From positions 13,267,866 to 13,331,865 of the forward strand of contig OY741264.1 in the NCBI GenBank assembly GCA_963514095.1: 64,000 bases of DNA, read 5' to 3'. The stretch is from Eutrigla gurnardus. Taxonomy: Eukaryota; Chordata; Actinopteri; Perciformes; Triglidae. The stretch's first letter is position 1. Every line of letters begins with the position of its first letter. The position numbers and the translations under genes are program-made. The notes beneath the pieces are model-generated. The model was not told the origin of the DNA. It was given only the letters and a program-made list of their open reading frames with translations, and did not search any database. Positions 59,583 to 64,000 of the stretch are shown piece after piece.

Positions 59583-60422
59583 GGGCCCTAGTTTCGTGGC
59601 GCAGCGCAGGGCAGCGCAGGGTGGCGGAGCCGGCGTAATGCAAGTTTCATGCTGCGCTGAAAGCTCGCCAGCTCCAACCTGGTCTACTCTCGGCGTAAGG
59701 CACAAGGCGCAAATAAAGTCCATTCATTCAAGGCGAATCACAGCTGGCGGAGTGGAAGTGTGGTTGACGGCGCGCAGTGCGCACACATCACCAAGTCCTC
59801 ACACATCACCAAGTCCTCACAGGCAGGTTTCCACAGTTCCAGGCACATTTAAATGCAATAAATAATCACAACAAACACTATTTAATGCAACTAATTGAAT
59901 CAGCACGTGAATTTATATCTATATAGATTGTCCCGTCACATCTGACGTCAGATCAAAGGCGGATGGCACGCGTAACGGAAACTCAGCCTCTCGGACCAAA
60001 ATATCTCCCTCTCTCTCTCCTGTTTTTTATAATATCGGCATTGTTATTATTATGATACGCGCGCACAGCGCGTGATGCGCGTGGTGGGAGCGGCGGCGCT
60101 GCTTCTGTCATCGGGTTGTCAAGTGACGGAACTTGCACTGAACCTCCCCTAACGCATTAAAGGTGAGGAGAGGAGCTCATTTGATTGGTGAAGATCTGAA
60201 TCGGCTGTATTAATCCCAATCCACGCCTCGTCTCCTCCTGGTCTTCCACTCACGCCTTCTTCTCCTCCCTCTTTCCCACTTGCGCGGGTGGGCGAGACTG
60301 GAGGTGTGCCTGCGCGAGCCTGCGCGGTGCACGAAACTTGCAAAGTCCAGGTGGACACACCCCGTCGGCGTGGCGCACGTGCGCTGAGAGCTGACTGCGC
60401 CTGGTCTACGAAACTAGGGCCC
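59583..60422. mobile_element. GC-rich TIR element, tandem copy 1
   Basis: 840 bp bounded by GGGCCCTAGTTTCG and its inverse CGAAACTAGGGCCC, flanked by ATA on both sides (59580-59582 and 60423-60425). CpG-rich with GCGCACAGCGCGTGATGCGC inside. No transposase frame. Superfamily unknown. Confidence 0.75.
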
Positions 60423-60425
60423 ATA

Positions 60426-61371
60426 GGGTCCCAGTTTCAGGGTGGCGGAGCCGGAAGTTGCGCAATGCAAGTTTCGATCAGCGCAGCCTTGCGCACGGTC
60501 AGTCTGGCAGTTTGGTGGATCGCCTGCGCCAAGATGGGTGTGGCAGCTCGTGCCTGGTCTCGCGCCTCGGCAGCCAGTTGTCCGTGTCGTGGAGAAACGC
60601 GCAACTTTGCCGCAAGCTGGAACCGGAGTTGGGGCTGCAGCTGGTCTGAGCGGCCCGCGATGTCCCGCCGTTCTGGTGTTGGACGGGGAATCCGGTGCAG
60701 CTGTGGAGCGCAGATGATGAAGACGGTGATGATGATGAACGGCCCGGCCGGCTCGTGCAGGCACCGGGTTCTCGCCACTATTATGTCTACTGCTGTGCGC
60801 CCTGACCCTGTTTTGTGATAGACATGCCTAAAATGTGCCTACAATTTCTATAGTGATATAATATCGGCATTATAATTATTATGACTATACGCACGCACAG
60901 CGCGTGATGCGCGTGGTGGAAGCGGCGGCTCTGCTTCTGTCATTGGGTTGTCAAGTGACGAAACTTGCACTGCACCTCGCCTGGCGCCTCTCGGACCAAA
61001 ACATCTCCCTCTCTCTCTCCTGTTTTTTATAATATCGGCATTGTTATTATTATGATACGCGCGCACAGCGCGTGATGCGCGTGGTGGGAGCGGCGGCGCT
61101 GCTTCTGTCATCGGGTTGTCAAGTGACGGAACTTGCACTGAACCTCCCCTAACGCATTAAAGGTGAGGAGAGGAGCTCATTTGATTGGTGAATGGATCTG
61201 AATCGGCTGTGTTAATCCCACTCCACGCCTTGTCTCCTCCTCGTCTCCCACTCACGCCTTCTTCTGTGCCTGCGTTAGCCTGCGTGGTGCACGAAACTTG
61301 CAGACACACCGCCTGGACTTGGCGCAGGTGCGCTGCGCCCCGACTGCGCCTGGTCTACAAAACTAGGGCCC
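60426..61371. mobile_element. GC-rich TIR element, tandem copy 2
   Basis: 946 bp of the same family, starting GGGTCCCAGTTTC and ending AAACTAGGGCCC, then ATA at 61372-61374. It shares a long block with copy 1 (60057-60192 against 61059-61195) and contains a second partial duplicate at about 60868-60985. The 176-codon open frame across the junction is a by-product of GC richness. Confidence 0.75.
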
Positions 61372-61374
61372 ATA

Positions 61375-61996
61375 ATGACCACAATACTGCACATATTGGT
61401 TGCCCTCATTGCCTGGATCAGCATACCGACTTGCCCATGGCGCCTGTTCTTCTAATCAGCACTACTGCTAAATAGTTTGATTTGGGTCAAAGGCAGAGGT
61501 GGATTTTCCCCCATGGGGATTAAAAATGTTTCCTGATTTGATAGAGGGTCCTGGGACAGAGGATGTTGTATGCTGTACAGATTATAAAGAGGCAAGTCTG
61601 TGATTTGTGGCCGTATAAATAACATTTCATTCAATGATATTCTCACATATGAAGCACACGAGAAACAAGCCAGAGAGCTTTTTGATTCCGCTTCAAACCT
61701 TTTCCTTATCAACAGTGATATAACAAACTATAGTGAAAGGATACAAAAAGGATTAAAACAGGACAACTTTAACTTCAGTTAAACGAATATTAGCAGCCAA
61801 ATTCGTAGTCGGCCCTCGCACACACATTTTTAATAAAGGTTCGGGGGAGAATTTTGGAGAGTTTTTGTTTTTTCTCTTTGCCAAATGCTGTTGGAAAGAA
61901 TAAAGTTTAAATGTACATCTACGTGACTGTGTCTACTGCTGTGGGAAACCCCAGCATTGTGTCATGTTTTCACTACTATTAATACACATTCTCTAC

Positions 61997-62033
<37 letters not shown>

Positions 62034-62950
62034 GCATGTGTGTGAGAGACCGAGAAAGATTCCAGGTAAATGCATCTGGCAGTCTGGCAACCATTATGTT
62101 GTCACTATTGTGTCTGCTGAAACAGTGAGCTTCAGAGTGAGCAGGCCTGTGATTATGGGTGTACCGGAGCATCTGGCTTTTCATCAGTCCAACACTTTGG
62201 TCTACAGAAAGATTTCTCAACAGCTTGAGCTCTGATGCAGGTCGGGTGTTGTGTAGAAATATCTGCAGACACAACTTGTCAGTCATGTTCTCTGTGTTAT
62301 TCTCTCTTGTGACTCTGAGACGGAGCTTCTTGGAAACTACGTCATGCGTGTGTCGTAATACGGTGTGATGACGTTTGTACAAGAGGTAACGGGTCGGTTG
62401 GGCTTGGAGCAGTTTGAGTGCAAATCAATAATTAGAATCAGAAAGTACACTAATGTTGGAGAGAAAAAAAACAACATTGACAATGATAATGAAAAAAATA
62501 AATACATGTTATACTGCATGCACAGCAATCTGTGAATTGGTCGAAACCTTTGTGTGTGTGTGTGTGTGTGTGTATGTGCGTCCCCCAGGACGACCTTCTC
62601 AGAGCGACCCTCCTTATTGATCCCAGCAGCTGCTCCCTCATCGACTAAACATGCTCTGCTGCTTAATTCCTCCCCAGAATCATGGTAATATGGACTATTG
62701 ATTGTGGAGCAGAATTATTAGTCTACACACAAGGACATCCACCATCTGACAAAAACAAAACAAAGGCTTGATTGATTGATTTGTCCTGTATTCCCAGCCT
62801 TATGTTATATACCCAAACCTAATCCCACAGTTGTGTCCCATGTTGTCTTCTCACAGATGTAACAGGAATATGTGAAACACGCTTCCACTTACCGTCAACA
62901 GATATACGTAAGCCTAATGCATGAGTTATCTGTGACCGGCATTTATCATA
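61375..62950. other. no gene recognised
   Basis: Intergenic with (TG)n at 62000-62043 and 62550-62575. No exon or repeat family was supported. Confidence 0.45.
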
Positions 62951-62952
62951 TA

Positions 62953-64000
62953 CACTCTTAGAAATAAAAGTGCTAAGTAGAACCATATAAGGTTCTTCGG
63001 CTTGTCCTCATAGGAGAACCCTTTTTGGCTCCAGGTAGAACCTTTTATAAAGGTTCCACCTGGAACCCTTTTGGAAGGTTCTACCGAGAACCCCACATAA
63101 AGGGTTATACTTAGAACTGTGTGTGTAAGGTTCCACCCAGAACCCCCCATGAGAGGTTCTACAAAGAACCCATACTGGGGGTTCCACCAAGAACCCTTTC
63201 ATTTTCCAAGGGTTTCATCTAGAACCCAAACAGGGAGTTCCACTAAGAACCCTTTCATATTTCAAGGGTTTCATCTAGAACCTGCACAGGGAGTTCCATT
63301 AAGAACCCTTTCATTTTTCAAGGGTTACGTCTAGAACCCACACAGGGAGTTCCACTAAGAACCCTTTCATTTTTCAAGGGTTTTATCTAGAACCCACAAA
63401 GGGAGTTCCACTAAGAACCCTTTCGTTTTTCAAGGGTTATGTCTAGAACCTACAAAAGGAGTTCCACCAAGAACCCTTTCATGTTTCAAGGGTTTAATCT
63501 AGACCTCACACAGGGGGATCTAAAAACATCCATTTTCAAAGGTTTTCACAAATAACTGTCTTGTCCTCTGAGGGTTCTATAAAGAACCATATTGTATTCT
63601 ACAGATCAGATACGTTCATATTATATTGTGGTCATTTATCATGTTGACATTGAACAAACATTCAAAACATTTTAATGAGAAAAACATTTATTTAAAGATA
63701 GTCCAAAAGAACAGGCTGTGTAGGTCCCAGGGGAGAACAGGTCAAAAGTCAGCATAGGTCCAGTGGAATCAGCAACATGACAGGCCAGACACATAATGCT
63801 GTCCTCAGTCGTGGATTTGTGTAATCTCCAGCAACGGTGACATGGCAGAAAGGGGAGACAAAAAAGAGTTTTAGTTCCATCAATCCAAGGTGCATTTACT
63901 GTGCCTTATTGTAAGCTATCTACAAACAATAAAATAATGCATGGTCCAATGAAAAGAATCAGAGTACATACTGTATGTAGTTATTGTGACAGTGGAACAG
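62953..64000. mobile_element. TA-flanked tRNA-bearing element, copy 2 (runs off the window)
   Basis: Starts CACTCTTAGAAATAAAAGTG after TA at 62951-62952 and follows copy 1 base for base with few changes, except for three extra 56-bp units. Only the left 1048 bp lie in the window, so its tRNA-like region cannot be seen. Confidence 0.9.
63181..63516. repeat. 56-bp tandem array, 6 units
   Basis: Units start at 63181, 63237, 63293, 63349, 63405 and 63461, exactly 56 bp apart, each with a GTTCCANNAAGAAC hairpin. Confidence 0.95.

Noticed and set aside
60288..60818. 176-codon frame rich in Ala, Cys and Arg
   Set aside because: Spans the junction of two GC-rich transposon copies, where stops are rare by composition.

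Overview
The window is nuclear DNA of a ray-finned fish, probably a percomorph teleost. It holds two recognisable multi-exon genes with vertebrate splice structure, long CA/CT/AT microsatellites, Tc1-like and piggyBac DNA transposons, a Ty3/Gypsy relic, a tRNA-headed SINE and many MITE-like dispersed repeats. No bacterial, viral or organellar gene organisation is visible.

The two genes are lto1 (plus strand, 5 coding exons, 19027-24968) and ccnd1, cyclin D1 (minus strand, 5 coding exons, 48669 down to 44870). They converge with about 19.9 kb between the stop codons, the same neighbour pair and orientation as at human 11q13. Lto1 is an adaptor for iron-sulfur loading of the ribosome-recycling ATPase ABCE1. 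Cyclin D1 is the G1 regulator of CDK4/6. They share no pathway; the arrangement is conserved synteny. fgf19 lies beyond LTO1 in human, but I found no fgf19 exon in the left 19 kb.

Layout: 1-18.8 kb is gene-free and rich in repeats (Gypsy relic about 1.9-3.4 kb, SINE fragments, a Tc1 relic at 15.5 kb). 19.0-25.0 kb is lto1, with a GC-AG first intron and a 1635-bp Tc1-like transposon in intron 2. 25.4-31 kb has a decayed piggyBac, a 30-bp minisatellite and a 572-bp MITE. 31.5-40.7 kb is a nested transposon complex. 42.2-49.0 kb is ccnd1 with its long 3'UTR and a core promoter (LEF/TCF site, AACAACAG block, CRE) that resembles the mammalian one. 49-64 kb is gene-free, with a 33-bp minisatellite, two GC-rich TIR elements in tandem and a second copy of the tRNA-bearing element running off the right end.

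The most unusual object is a TA-flanked, TIR-bounded element of 3.8 kb (36275-40091; second copy from 62953). Its ends are arrays of GGTTC/GAACC hairpins with a 56-bp unit. Its middle carries at least six tRNA-like modules on both strands, five of them with box A to box B spacing of 43-45 nt. An uninterrupted paralogous copy of its host repeat at 31.6-31.8 kb shows the empty site of this element and of a nearby SINE.
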